From positions 372,001-436,000 of the forward strand of contig NZ_CP067169.1 of NCBI RefSeq assembly GCF_028553885.1: a stretch of 64,000 bases of DNA, written 5' to 3'. This stretch comes from Paracoccus aestuarii (GTDB lineage: Bacteria; Pseudomonadota; Alphaproteobacteria; Rhodobacterales; Rhodobacteraceae). This document shows positions 19,639 through 28,890 of this stretch, piece by piece (position 1 is the first letter of the stretch; each line of letters begins with the position of its first letter). The notes under the pieces were generated by a model that was given only the letters and a program-made list of their open reading frames with translations, was not told the origin of the DNA and searched no databases. The position numbers and the translations under genes are program-made.

Positions 19639-21713
19639 CCCCTTCCTTTCCCGCCATCACCGCCGGACAGCCATGGCCGCTCGGGGCCACATTCGACGGC
19701 GCCGGCGTCAATTTCGCGGTGTTTTCCCAGCATGCCGACCGGGTCGTGCTGTGCCTGTTCGACGAGCGCAACAAGGAGACCCGGATCGACCTGCCCGAAC
19801 GCGACGGCCATGTCTGGCACGGCTATGCCGAGGGGCTGCGGCCGGGCCAGAAATACGGGCTGCGCGTCCATGGCCCCTATCGCCCGCAGCAGGGGCACCG
19901 CTTCAACCCCAACAAGCTGCTGATCGACCCCTATGCCAAGCGGCTGACGGGCCGGCCCGCCGCCCATGACGCGATCCACGGCTATCGCGCGGGCCATGCC
20001 GATGCCGACCTGTCCTTCGACCGCCGCGACAGCGCCCATCACATGCCCAAATGCGTGGTCACCGATCCCAGCTTCGCCTGGTCCGAGGACCGCCCCCTGC
20101 GCCGCCCCTGGTCCGAGACGGTGATCTACGAGGCCCATGTGAAGGGCATGACCGCGGGCCGCGCCGACATCCCCCATGCGGGGACCTATTCGGCCATGGC
20201 CTCGCCGCAGGTGCTGGACCACCTGACCCGCCTCGGCATCACCGCGGTCGAGCTGCTGCCCGTCCATGCCTTCGCCGATGACCGGTTCTTGACCGACAAG
20301 GGGCTGACGAATTACTGGGGCTACATGTCCTACGGCTTCTTCGCGCCCGAGCCGCGCTATATGCGCGACGGCGACATCGCCGAATTCCAGCAGATGGTCG
20401 CGCGGTTCCACAAGGCCGGTATCGAGGTGATCCTGGACGTGGTCTACAACCACACCGCCGAGGGCAACCAGATGGGCCCGACCCTGTCCTTCCGGGGCTT
20501 GGACAATGCCGCCTATTACCGCCTGGCCGAGGATCCGCGCTATTATGTCAATGATGCCGGCACGGGCAATGTGCTGAACCTGGACAGCCCCTTCACGCTG
20601 CGGCTGGTGATGGATTCGCTGCGCTACTGGGTCGAGGTGATGCATGTGGACGGGTTCCGCTTCGACCTGGCATCGGTGCTGGGGCGCACGCGCGGGGTGT
20701 TCGACCGCGACGCGCCGCTGTTCCGGGCGATCCGCCAGGACCCGGTCCTGAACCGCGTCAAGCTGATCGCGGAACCCTGGGATATCGGGCCGGGGGGGTA
20801 TCAGCTGGGCGCATACCCCGCGCCCTTCGCGGAATGGAACGACCGCTATCGCGACCAGATCCGCGGTTTCTGGCGCGGCGATGCGGGGCTGATCGGCAAG
20901 CTGGGCAAGCGCGTGGCGGGATCGGCGGCGCGGTTCGACCATGACGGGCGGTCTGCCACCAGTTCGGTGAATTTCGTGGCCGCCCATGACGGATTCACGC
21001 TGATGGACACCGTCAGCTTCAACGACAAGCACAACGAGGCCAATGGCGAGGAGAACCGCGACGGCCACAACCACAACCTGTCCGACAATATGGGCGCCGA
21101 AGGTCCGACCGACGACCCTGCGATCACCGCCGCCCGCGACCGCCGCCGCCGCAACCTGATCGCCACGCTGATGCTGTCCCAAGGCACGCCCATGCTGCTG
21201 GCGGGCGACGAGCTGGGCAACAGCCAAGGTGGCAACAACAACGCCTATGCCCAGGACAATGCCACGGGCTGGGTCGATTGGGACGGGGCGGACCCGGCCT
21301 TTCTAGCCTTCGTGCGCCGGGTCATCGCCTTTCGCCGCGCCCATCCGATCCTGCGGCAGAAACGGTTCCTGCACAGCCAGCCCCGCGAACAGGACGGGCT
21401 GCCCGACCTGTTCTGGCGCCGGGCCGACGGGGCGCCGATGACGCCCGACGACTGGAACGACCCCCATCGCCGCCTGCTGGCGGCCGAGATGCGCATGGCC
21501 TCCGGCACGCCGCCCTATGCGGCGCTGGCGGGGGCGGTGTTTCTGGTCTTCAACCGCGGCGAGGCGGCCCAGGTGCGCCTGCCCGACGCGCCGCGCGGCC
21601 AGTGGCGCCGCCGCCTGGACAGCGCGCGCGACGACGATACCGACCTGCCCGCCCAGGTCCTGGAGCCCGTTGCCACCGACAGCGTCGCGGCCTTCGTGCT
21701 GGTGTCCCGATGA
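19635..21713 (+). CDS. glgX: Glycogen debranching enzyme
   Basis: GH13 isoamylase-type enzyme that removes short branches left by phosphorylase. The 692-residue product starts with a carbohydrate-binding beta-sandwich (GATFDGAGVNFAVFSQHADRVVLCLFDE). The barrel follows, with the motifs VIYEAHVKGMT, ILDVVYNHTAEGNQ, GFRFDLASVLGR (nucleophile), LIAEPWDIGPGGYQLG (acid) and FVAAHDGFTLMDTVS (third Asp). The ATGA overlap with glgA at the 5' end and with the amylosucrase gene at the 3' end shows a coupled operon. The length is close to that of E. coli GlgX. Confidence 0.96.
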   Translation: MTPSFPAITAGQPWPLGATFDGAGVNFAVFSQHADRVVLCLFDERNKETRIDLPERDGHVWHGYAEGLRPGQKYGLRVHGPYRPQQGHRFNPNKLLIDPYAKRLTGRPAAHDAIHGYRAGHADADLSFDRRDSAHHMPKCVVTDPSFAWSEDRPLRRPWSETVIYEAHVKGMTAGRADIPHAGTYSAMASPQVLDHLTRLGITAVELLPVHAFADDRFLTDKGLTNYWGYMSYGFFAPEPRYMRDGDIAEFQQMVARFHKAGIEVILDVVYNHTAEGNQMGPTLSFRGLDNAAYYRLAEDPRYYVNDAGTGNVLNLDSPFTLRLVMDSLRYWVEVMHVDGFRFDLASVLGRTRGVFDRDAPLFRAIRQDPVLNRVKLIAEPWDIGPGGYQLGAYPAPFAEWNDRYRDQIRGFWRGDAGLIGKLGKRVAGSAARFDHDGRSATSSVNFVAAHDGFTLMDTVSFNDKHNEANGEENRDGHNHNLSDNMGAEGPTDDPAITAARDRRRRNLIATLMLSQGTPMLLAGDELGNSQGGNNNAYAQDNATGWVDWDGADPAFLAFVRRVIAFRRAHPILRQKRFLHSQPREQDGLPDLFWRRADGAPMTPDDWNDPHRRLLAAEMRMASGTPPYAALAGAVFLVFNRGEAAQVRLPDAPRGQWRRRLDSARDDDTDLPAQVLEPVATDSVAAFVLVSR

Positions 21714-23578
21714 CCGCCTCCATCTTCGACATGCGGATGGCCCGCAGCGCCCCGGACCTCTGGCCCATGCTGGAGCGTCTCTATGGCGACCGCCCCGATT
21801 ACGACGCTTTCCGCGCCGCGCTGGAGGGGGCGCTGCGCGAGGGCTGGGCCGCGCGCCCCGCGGACCTGAAACGCCTGGACCTGGCCCGGGATCTGGAGCC
21901 GGACTGGTTCCAGCGGTCCGGCATGGCGGGCTATGCCTGCTATGTCGACCGGTTCGCGGGCAATCTGGCGGGGATGCAGGACCGGCTGGATTACCTGCGC
22001 GACCTGGGCATCAGCTATGTCCATCTGATGCCCTGCCTGATGCCGCGCCCGGGCGACAGCGATGGCGGCTATTCGGTGATGGATTACCGCCAGATCAACC
22101 CGGCCTATGGGCGGATGGCCGATCTGGTGCGGCTGGCCGGGGCCATGCGCGACCGGGGCATGTCGCTCTGCGTCGATCTGGTGCTGAACCACACCGCGCA
22201 GGAACATGACTGGGCGCGGCGCGCGGCGGCGGGCGATCCCGAATACCAGGACATGTATCTGATGTTCGACGACGACACGCTGCCCCGCGCCTATGAGGCA
22301 TCGCTGGTCGAGATCTTCCCCGAGACCGCCCCGGGCAGCTTCACCCATCACCCGGAATTCGGCAAATGGGTCTGGACCACCTTCAACACCCATCAATGGG
22401 ACCTGAACTGGGCCAATCCCCGGGTGTTCCTTGAGATCGTGCGGATCATGCTGAACCTGGCCAACAAGGGCGTCGACGTGCTGCGCCTGGACGCGGTGGC
22501 CTTCATGTGGAAACGCATGGGCACCACCTGCCAGTCCCAGCCCGAGGTCCACATGATCCTGCGCGCCCTGCGCGCCTGCACCCGGATCGCGGCCAATGCA
22601 GTGATCCACCTGGAGGAGGCCATCGTCGGCCCGGCCGAGATGCTGACCTATTTCGGCCGCGGCGAGCATGACGGGCGCGAGGGGAACCTGTGCTATCACA
22701 ACAGCCTGATGGTCCAGTACTGGTCGGCCCTGGCCACCCGCGACACGCGGCTGATGACACATGTGCTGGCCACGCATTTCCCGCCCGTGCTGACCAACGC
22801 GACCTATGCGACCTATATCCGCTGTCACGACGACATCGGATGGGCGATCACCGATGAGGATGCGGGCGCCCTGGGCCTGTCGGGGGCGGCGCATCGCGCC
22901 TTCCTGTCGGATTTCTACGATGGCAGCTATCCGGGCAGCTTCGCCCGCGGCGCGCTGTTCCAGCAGAACCCCGAGACCGGCGACAAGCGCATCGCCGGCA
23001 GCTTTGCCGCGCTGGCGGGGATGGAGGCGGGGCTGGACGCGGGCGATCCCCGCGCCGTCGATCTGGCCGTGGACCGGATGCTGATGGGCCATGCGCTGAT
23101 CGCGTCCTTCGGGGGCATCCCGCTGATCTATATGGGCGACGAGGTGGCGATGGGGAACGATCACGGCTATCTGGACGTGCCCGAACACGCCCATGACAGC
23201 CGCTGGATCAACCGCCCGGCCATGGATTGGGACCGCGCCGCCCGCGCGGCCGCCGATCCCGACAGCCCGGAGGGGCGCGTCCTGCACGGCACCCGCGCCA
23301 TCCTGGCCGCGCGCCGGTCCTGCGACCGCCTGCATGGCGGGCATCCGACCGAGATTCTGGACAGCGGCAACCCCGCCATCCTGGCATTCGCGCGTCGGGC
23401 GCCGCAGGGGACCATTCTGTGCCTTTTCAACTTCACCGAAAACTGGCAACAGGTCAGGGGCGATTGGATGCGCTTTCAAGGCGTGACCGACATGCGCGAC
23501 ATCCTGTCGGACGCGACGGTGACGCTGCATGACGACATGCTGGTTCTGCCGCCCTATGGCCGCGTCTGGATGTCCTGA
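21710..23578 (+). CDS. Amylosucrase
   Basis: GH13_4 glucansucrase that transfers glucose from sucrose onto alpha-1,4-glucan and releases fructose, needing no activated sugar. The 622-residue protein matches amylosucrase block by block: GYACYVDRFAGNLAGM, DSDGGYSVMDYR (the salt-bridge Asp of the glucose pocket), GVDVLRLDAVAFMWKRMGT (nucleophile), HLEEAIVG (acid), YIRCHDDIGWAI (third Asp) and HDSRWINRP (the pocket Arg). It overlaps the glgX stop by ATGA and precedes glgP by 11 nt, placing it inside the glycogen operon. A sucrose hydrolase or a different GH13_4 specificity is possible, but the pocket Asp-Arg pair argues for amylosucrase. Confidence 0.88.
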   Translation: MTASIFDMRMARSAPDLWPMLERLYGDRPDYDAFRAALEGALREGWAARPADLKRLDLARDLEPDWFQRSGMAGYACYVDRFAGNLAGMQDRLDYLRDLGISYVHLMPCLMPRPGDSDGGYSVMDYRQINPAYGRMADLVRLAGAMRDRGMSLCVDLVLNHTAQEHDWARRAAAGDPEYQDMYLMFDDDTLPRAYEASLVEIFPETAPGSFTHHPEFGKWVWTTFNTHQWDLNWANPRVFLEIVRIMLNLANKGVDVLRLDAVAFMWKRMGTTCQSQPEVHMILRALRACTRIAANAVIHLEEAIVGPAEMLTYFGRGEHDGREGNLCYHNSLMVQYWSALATRDTRLMTHVLATHFPPVLTNATYATYIRCHDDIGWAITDEDAGALGLSGAAHRAFLSDFYDGSYPGSFARGALFQQNPETGDKRIAGSFAALAGMEAGLDAGDPRAVDLAVDRMLMGHALIASFGGIPLIYMGDEVAMGNDHGYLDVPEHAHDSRWINRPAMDWDRAARAAADPDSPEGRVLHGTRAILAARRSCDRLHGGHPTEILDSGNPAILAFARRAPQGTILCLFNFTENWQQVRGDWMRFQGVTDMRDILSDATVTLHDDMLVLPPYGRVWMS

Positions 23579-23589
23579 ATACCCTGCAC

Positions 23590-25989
23590 ATGAGGCCCGA
23601 CTTGACCACGACCCCGACAGCCGCGGCGCTGCGCGACCAGATCCTGCATCACCTGACCCATACCCAAGGCCGCGGCCCGGAATTCGCAACCGTTTTCGAC
23701 TGGCGCCTGGCGGTCAGCTATACGGTGCGCGACCTGATGGTGGGCCCTTGGGTCCAGGCGATCCGCGCCGCCCGCGACCAAGGCGCCAAGCGGGTCTATT
23801 ACCTGTCGATGGAATTCCTGATCGGCCGCATCCTGGGCGATGCGATCATCAACCTGAACCTGGAGCCCGCCATGGGCGAGGCACTGAGCCTGCTGGGTCT
23901 GGACGAACAGGTGATCCTGGACGACGAACCCGATGCGGCACTGGGCAACGGGGGCCTGGGCCGTCTGGCGGCCTGTTTCATGGAATCGCTGTCCTCGCTG
24001 AACTGCCCGGCCTTCGGTTACGGCATCCGCTATGAGCACGGGCTGTTCCGCCAACGCTTCGAGGGCGGCCAGCAGGTGGAAACCCCCGAGGATTGGCTGA
24101 ACCAGCCGCACCCCTGGGAATTCGTGCGCATCAACTACAGCTACGAGATCGGCTTCAAGGGCCATGTCGACACGGTCGATGGCCGCGCCGTCTGGCATCC
24201 AGGCGAAAGCGTGATCGCGCGCGCCTATGACACGCCGGTCATCGGATGGGGCGGGGACTGGGCCAATACGCTGCGCCTGTGGGGGGCGTTGCCCACGACG
24301 CTGCTGGATCTGTCGCGCTTCAACGCGGGCGACCACACCGCGGCGGCGGAACCCGAGGCGCTGGCCCGGACCCTGTCGCGGGTCCTCTATCCCGACGACA
24401 CGACCGAATCGGGCAAGGAGCTGCGGCTGAAGCAGGAATATTTCCTGACCTCGGCGGCCTTGCAGGATATCCTGGCGCGGTTTCTGGCCGAACATGGCGA
24501 TCTGGAGATCCTGCCCGAGAAGGTCGCGATCCAGCTGAACGACACCCATCCCGCCATCGCCGGGCCGGAGCTGATCCGCCTGCTGATGGACCAGCACGGG
24601 CTAGGCTTTGAACGCGCGCAGGACCTGGCGCGGCGCACGCTGAACTATACCAACCACACCCTGCTGCCCGAGGCGTTGGAGCGGTGGTCGACCTGGCTGA
24701 TGGGCCGCGTCCTGCCGCGCCACATGCAGATCATCCAGATGATCGACGAGGATCACCGCAGGACCACCAACCGCCCCGCCCATATCGGCATCGTGCATGG
24801 CGATCAGGTCCATATGGGCGAACTGGCCTTCATCATGGCAGGCCGCGTGAACGGCGTGTCGGCGCTGCATACCGATCTGGTCAAGGACACGGTCTTTGCC
24901 GATCTGCACCGGCTGCATCCCGACCGGATCGTGAACCAGACGAACGGCGTGACGCCCCGCCGCTGGCTGCGCATGGCGAACCCCGCGCTGACGCGGCTCA
25001 TGGACGACACGATCGGCACCGGCTGGACCGCCGATCTAGACCAGCTGAAGGAGCTGGCGGCCCATGCCGATGACGCGGGCTTTCTGCAGCATCTGCACGG
25101 CGCCAAGCGCGCCAACAAGGCCGCGCTGTCGAACGGGCTGCTGGCGGGGCTGGGCGTCAGGGCGGATCCCGACGCGATCTTCGACGTGCAGGTCAAGCGC
25201 ATCCACGAATACAAGCGCCAGCTGCTGAACGTGCTGGAGGCGATCGCGCTGTGGCATCGCATCCACGAGGATCCGAACGGCGACTGGACGCCGCGCGTCA
25301 AGATATTCGGCGGCAAGGCTGCGCCGGGATACTGGCTGGCGAAATCGGTGATCCACCTGATCAACGATGTGGCCACGACGATCAATGCCGACCCGGTGAC
25401 GCGCGATCTGCTGCAGATCGCCTATCCGCCGAACTACAACGTCTCGATGGCCGAGGATCTGATCCCCGCCGCCGATCTCTCCGAGCAGATCAGCACCGCC
25501 GGAAAGGAGGCGTCCGGCACCGGCAACATGAAGTTCACCATGAACGGTGCGCTGACCATCGGCACGCTGGACGGCGCCAATGTCGAGATCCGCGAGCATG
25601 TGGGGGCCGAGAACTTCTTCCTGTTCGGCCTGACCGCCGAGGAGGCCGCGGCGGAAAGGGCCCGCCCCGGCCATGCCCGCCGCGCCATCGAGGCCAGCGA
25701 GGACATGAAGATCGCCCTGCAGCTGATCGCCGAGGGGCGGTTCGGCCGCGCCGAGAGCTATTACGCGCTGCTAGACCGGACCTGGAACGACGACCCGTTC
25801 CTGGTCGCGTCGGATTTCGACGCCTATTTCGCGGCGCAGCGGGCGGTGGATCGGGCCTATGCCGATCAGGCGGGTTGGGACCGGATGGCGGCCCTGAACA
25901 TCGCGCGGTCGGGGTTCTTTTCCTCCGACCGCACGATCCGGGGCTATATGCGCGACATCTGGCATGCCGTGCCGGTGGTTCCGGCCTGA
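23590..25989 (+). CDS. glgP: Glycogen/maltodextrin phosphorylase
   Basis: GT35 enzyme that releases glucose 1-phosphate from glycogen ends. The 799-residue protein shows RVYYLSMEFLIGR near the start, LGNGGLGRLAACFMES, YEHGLFRQ and KVAIQLNDTHPAI. The pyridoxal-phosphate region EASGTGNMKFTMNGALTIGTLDGANVEI is complete, with the PLP lysine in this stretch. It is the last gene of the operon, so synthesis and breakdown are encoded together. A stem-loop covering its stop codon (25984-26010) probably ends the transcript. Confidence 0.97.
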   Translation: MRPDLTTTPTAAALRDQILHHLTHTQGRGPEFATVFDWRLAVSYTVRDLMVGPWVQAIRAARDQGAKRVYYLSMEFLIGRILGDAIINLNLEPAMGEALSLLGLDEQVILDDEPDAALGNGGLGRLAACFMESLSSLNCPAFGYGIRYEHGLFRQRFEGGQQVETPEDWLNQPHPWEFVRINYSYEIGFKGHVDTVDGRAVWHPGESVIARAYDTPVIGWGGDWANTLRLWGALPTTLLDLSRFNAGDHTAAAEPEALARTLSRVLYPDDTTESGKELRLKQEYFLTSAALQDILARFLAEHGDLEILPEKVAIQLNDTHPAIAGPELIRLLMDQHGLGFERAQDLARRTLNYTNHTLLPEALERWSTWLMGRVLPRHMQIIQMIDEDHRRTTNRPAHIGIVHGDQVHMGELAFIMAGRVNGVSALHTDLVKDTVFADLHRLHPDRIVNQTNGVTPRRWLRMANPALTRLMDDTIGTGWTADLDQLKELAAHADDAGFLQHLHGAKRANKAALSNGLLAGLGVRADPDAIFDVQVKRIHEYKRQLLNVLEAIALWHRIHEDPNGDWTPRVKIFGGKAAPGYWLAKSVIHLINDVATTINADPVTRDLLQIAYPPNYNVSMAEDLIPAADLSEQISTAGKEASGTGNMKFTMNGALTIGTLDGANVEIREHVGAENFFLFGLTAEEAAAERARPGHARRAIEASEDMKIALQLIAEGRFGRAESYYALLDRTWNDDPFLVASDFDAYFAAQRAVDRAYADQAGWDRMAALNIARSGFFSSDRTIRGYMRDIWHAVPVVPA

Positions 25990-26010
25990 CGGCCCCCTGC
26001 GGCGTCAGGC
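25984..26010. terminator. Shared hairpin between convergent glgP and permease genes
   Basis: Perfect 8-bp arms GCCTGACG and CGTCAGGC with an 11-nt GC-rich loop. The hairpin contains both the glgP stop codon and the stop codon of the convergent permease gene. It has no T-run on either side, so it is a probable bidirectional terminator only by position. Confidence 0.5.
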
Positions 26011-27354
26011 GCGAAAGCGCTGCGCCGCGGGCAGGTGCCGCATCAGCAGCCAATAGGTGACCCCCGCCGGGATCAGGCTGGCATACCAGCTGATCCCGGA
26101 AAAGATCAGCGCCACGACCACGCCCACCACGGTCGCGATCACCGCCGCCGGGTTCCAGCCGCGATAGGGGCCGTCCTCGTCATAGAAATGGTCCAGGTTC
26201 AGCGACTGGCGGCGGATGACATAATAATCGACGATCAGGATCGCGAAGATCGGCCCCAGAAAGGCGCTGTAGGTCTGGATGAAGATCCCCAGCCCCGCCG
26301 CCGATTCGTCGCGCACCAGCAGCCAGGGAAAGGACGCGAAGGCCAGCAGGCCCACAATCAACGCCGCCGCCCGGAAGGGCAGCTTGAAGATGTCCATCAT
26401 CGCATAGGCGGGCGGCACCACATTGTTGAGGATGTTCGTCGTCACCTGTGCGAAGGCGATGAAGAGCAGCGTCACGACCAGCAGGACCGGGTTGTCCACC
26501 CCGCTGGAAAAGACGCGGATCGGGTCGACCTCGCCCGTGGCGGATGACACCATCAGCCCGATCAGCCCCATGAACAGCGTCGCGGGAAAGATCGAATTGG
26601 CATAGATCGCCACCTGACGCACCCGGCCCACCCGGTGCTGCAATTCGCGCGAATAATCCGACACGTTCAGCATCATCGTGGAATAGACGCCCAGAAACAG
26701 CATCGTGGCCCCCCAGAAGGGCGCGCCCCAAGTGCCCTCGGCCTGGATCAGGTTGGTGCTGATCTGGTCGCCATAGCGCCCGATAACGCTGAAGAACATG
26801 TAGACCAGCGCGCCGATGATGAAGACCGCGCCGATGTTCTCCAGCCATTTGATGCCGTGAAAGCCCAGGACCGACAGCCCGATCTGCAGGAACTGGAAGC
26901 CGATGAAGAAGACCCAGATGTTGGAATAGCCGAACATGGTCTCGGAGACCAGGTTCAGCGCGCCCGCGCCGATCCAGCTCTGGAATCCGTACCAGACGAT
27001 GGCGGGGACGGACCGCACCAGCGCGGGCAGGCGCGTGCCCGAAAAGCCGAAGGCCGACCGCGCCTGCACCATGAAGGGGATGCCGTATTTATGGCCCGCG
27101 CGCCCGTTGATCATCAGCGCCAAGCCGATGACCCCGCAGCCGATGGCGATGGCCAGCACGGTCTGGACCAGGTTCAGCGTGCCGACCAGCCCCGATCCGA
27201 CCGTGAAGGTGCCGATGCTGACGCAGCCCCCCAGCCAGGCGAAGAGATAGGACCAAGGGTCCATGATGCGGGTCTGCTGGGGGGCGAGGCTTTCCTCGCC
27301 GATCCTCTTGTCATCCGTGGGGACCGCATCGGCGGTCAGGGTGGTGGTGGTCAT
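26005..27354 (-). CDS. NCS1 family nucleobase/hydantoin permease
   Basis: A 449-residue integral membrane protein with about 12 hydrophobic segments. It belongs to the nucleobase:cation symporter 1 family: MDPWSYLFAWLGGCVSIGTFTVG in the first segment, MINGRAGHKYGIPFMVQARSAFGFSGTRLPALVRSVPAIVWYGFQSWIGA, and a late GPIFAILIVDYYVIRRQ. The second block is the family signature. Substrates of NCS1 members include cytosine, uracil, allantoin and hydantoins. The gene follows a hydantoin-type racemase gene by 33 nt, which favours hydantoin or allantoin. Confidence 0.9.
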   Translation of the reverse strand: MTTTTLTADAVPTDDKRIGEESLAPQQTRIMDPWSYLFAWLGGCVSIGTFTVGSGLVGTLNLVQTVLAIAIGCGVIGLALMINGRAGHKYGIPFMVQARSAFGFSGTRLPALVRSVPAIVWYGFQSWIGAGALNLVSETMFGYSNIWVFFIGFQFLQIGLSVLGFHGIKWLENIGAVFIIGALVYMFFSVIGRYGDQISTNLIQAEGTWGAPFWGATMLFLGVYSTMMLNVSDYSRELQHRVGRVRQVAIYANSIFPATLFMGLIGLMVSSATGEVDPIRVFSSGVDNPVLLVVTLLFIAFAQVTTNILNNVVPPAYAMMDIFKLPFRAAALIVGLLAFASFPWLLVRDESAAGLGIFIQTYSAFLGPIFAILIVDYYVIRRQSLNLDHFYDEDGPYRGWNPAAVIATVVGVVVALIFSGISWYASLIPAGVTYWLLMRHLPAAQRFRA

Positions 27355-27387
27355 GGGGGTTCTCCCTGTCGGAGGATGTCGGTTTTC

Positions 27388-28086
27388 TTATTTTTGGATC
27401 GGCCGCGCATAGGCGCCAATCTTGGAGGTCTTCAGCCCGGCGCGGACCAGCGCCTCGGCGAATGTCGTGGCGGCGGTGACGCCGTCGATGACCGGGATGC
27501 CGCATTCCGCCGTCAGCCATTCGGTCAGATCGGCCATGCCCGCGCAGCCCAGCACGACCGCCTCGCAGCGGTCCTCCTCGATGGCGCGCAGGATCTCGGC
27601 GCGGATGCGGGCGCGGGCATCCGATCCCGGCTGTTCCAGCGCCAGGACGGGGATGGCGGCGGCGCGGACCCGGCGGCAGCGGTCGGCCATGCCGTAGCGG
27701 CGGACCAGATCCTCGATCACCGGGACCGACCGGGGCAGGGTGGTCACGACGGAAAACGAGGTCGCGATCATCCCCGCCGCCTTGACGCCCGCCTCGCAGA
27801 TGCCCAGCACCGGGCCGTCCATCACCTCGCGGCAGGCGCCGATGGCGGGGTCGTCGAAACAGGCCACGACGACGGCATCGGCGGCCTCGTCGCGGGCGCG
27901 CTGCACCTCGCGCAGCAGGTGATGGGCGCACATGACCTCGTCGAAATGGCCCTCGATGCTGGCGGGGGCGCCATCCGCGGTGCGGCCCTCGACCACGGTG
28001 CCGGGGGATGCGACGGCGCGGGCGGCATCGGTGATCTTGTCGGTCATGGACCGGGTGGAGTTGGGGTTGATGACAACCAGCTTCAT
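27388..28086 (-). CDS. Aspartate/glutamate/hydantoin racemase family protein
   Basis: A 232-residue member of the Asp/Glu racemase superfamily of the hydantoin-racemase (HyuE) type, expected to invert 5-substituted hydantoins or related amides. It begins KLVVINPNSTRSMTDKI. Two catalytic cysteines occupy the expected places: VVACFDDPAIGA in the N-terminal half and VVLGCAGMADL in the C-terminal half. The ATG at 28084-28086 follows GGAAGGA. It heads a two-gene unit with the NCS1 permease and is divergent from the GntR gene. No hydantoinase or carbamoylase gene is nearby, so the pathway is incomplete here. Confidence 0.85.
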   Translation of the reverse strand: MKLVVINPNSTRSMTDKITDAARAVASPGTVVEGRTADGAPASIEGHFDEVMCAHHLLREVQRARDEAADAVVVACFDDPAIGACREVMDGPVLGICEAGVKAAGMIATSFSVVTTLPRSVPVIEDLVRRYGMADRCRRVRAAAIPVLALEQPGSDARARIRAEILRAIEEDRCEAVVLGCAGMADLTEWLTAECGIPVIDGVTAATTFAEALVRAGLKTSKIGAYARPIQK

Positions 28087-28112
28087 AGGCGCGTCCTTCC
28101 TGAGTCGCCCTA

Positions 28113-28143
28113 TTGTTAGCACCGATTGTCAACAATCTATAAT
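28113..28143 (+). promoter_or_regulatory. GntR operator and promoter in the divergent region
   Basis: A perfect 6-bp inverted repeat, GATTGT and ACAATC around CA (28124-28137), resembles the TTGT-NN-ACAA sites of FadR-subfamily GntR regulators. It is followed immediately by TATAAT (28138-28143), an exact -10 box for the GntR gene. A weak -35 (TTGTTA, 28113-28118) lies 19 nt upstream. A regulator bound here would block its own promoter and could control the racemase-permease unit, which is transcribed the other way. Confidence 0.6.
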
Positions 28144-28212
28144 GATATTTTCCCGCCGGATATCGGCGCGGAAGAATGTTGCGTACGCCCCCGGAAGGTG
28201 CAATTTGGGCGC

Positions 28213-28890
28213 ATGGACAAGCCCTTCGAGACCCTGATCGCGGACAGCATCCTGGACGCCATCGCCGACCAGCGGCTGCCTGCGGGCACCAAGCTGGGGG
28301 AACAGGCGATATCGGACCTGTTCGGCTGCAACCGCGCGCATGTGCGGCGCGCGTTGTCGATCCTGACGGGGTGGCAGGTGGTCGATCACCTGCCCAATCG
28401 CGGCGCCTATGTCGCCACGCCCACGCCCCGCGACGCGCGCGATGTGTTCCAGGCCCGCCGCGCGATCGAGGCCACGATCTGCCGCAATGCCGTGCGCCTG
28501 GCCGATGCGGGCGACCTGGCCGACCTGGCCGCCCATCTGGCGCAGGAGGACGCGGCCCGCGGCCATGACAACCGCCCCGCGCTGATCCGGCTGTCGCGCG
28601 GCTTTCACCTGCTGCTGGCGCGGATCGGGCGCAACCGCGTCATGGCCCGCTATCTGGACGAGCTGACGATGCGCTCCTCGCTGATCATCGGGCTTTACGG
28701 GCGGGGTCACCGGACGCTCTGCGCCGAGGATGAACATGCGGGCATCGTCGCCGCCGTCGCCGCGCGGGACGAGGATGCGGCCCTGTCGCTGCTGGACGCG
28801 CATCTGCGCCATATCGAGGCGGGGATCCGGTTCGACGACCCGCCGCCCGCGACGGACGGGCTGGCGGCGGCGCTGCGGCGTCAGGCCTGA
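28213..28890 (+). CDS. GntR family transcriptional regulator (FadR subfamily)
   Basis: A 225-residue regulator. The N-terminal winged helix (LGEQAISDLFGCNRAHVRRALSILTGWQVVDHLPNRGAYVATP) is followed by an all-helical FCD effector domain with conserved His positions (GFHLLLARIGRN, EDEHAGIVAAVAARD). The ATG at 28213 gives the normal family length; an in-frame TTG at 28126 would lie inside the operator. It is divergent from the racemase-permease pair, which it very likely represses. Its stop overlaps the convergent transporter gene by 10 nt. Confidence 0.9.
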   Translation: MDKPFETLIADSILDAIADQRLPAGTKLGEQAISDLFGCNRAHVRRALSILTGWQVVDHLPNRGAYVATPTPRDARDVFQARRAIEATICRNAVRLADAGDLADLAAHLAQEDAARGHDNRPALIRLSRGFHLLLARIGRNRVMARYLDELTMRSSLIIGLYGRGHRTLCAEDEHAGIVAAVAARDEDAALSLLDAHLRHIEAGIRFDDPPPATDGLAAALRRQA

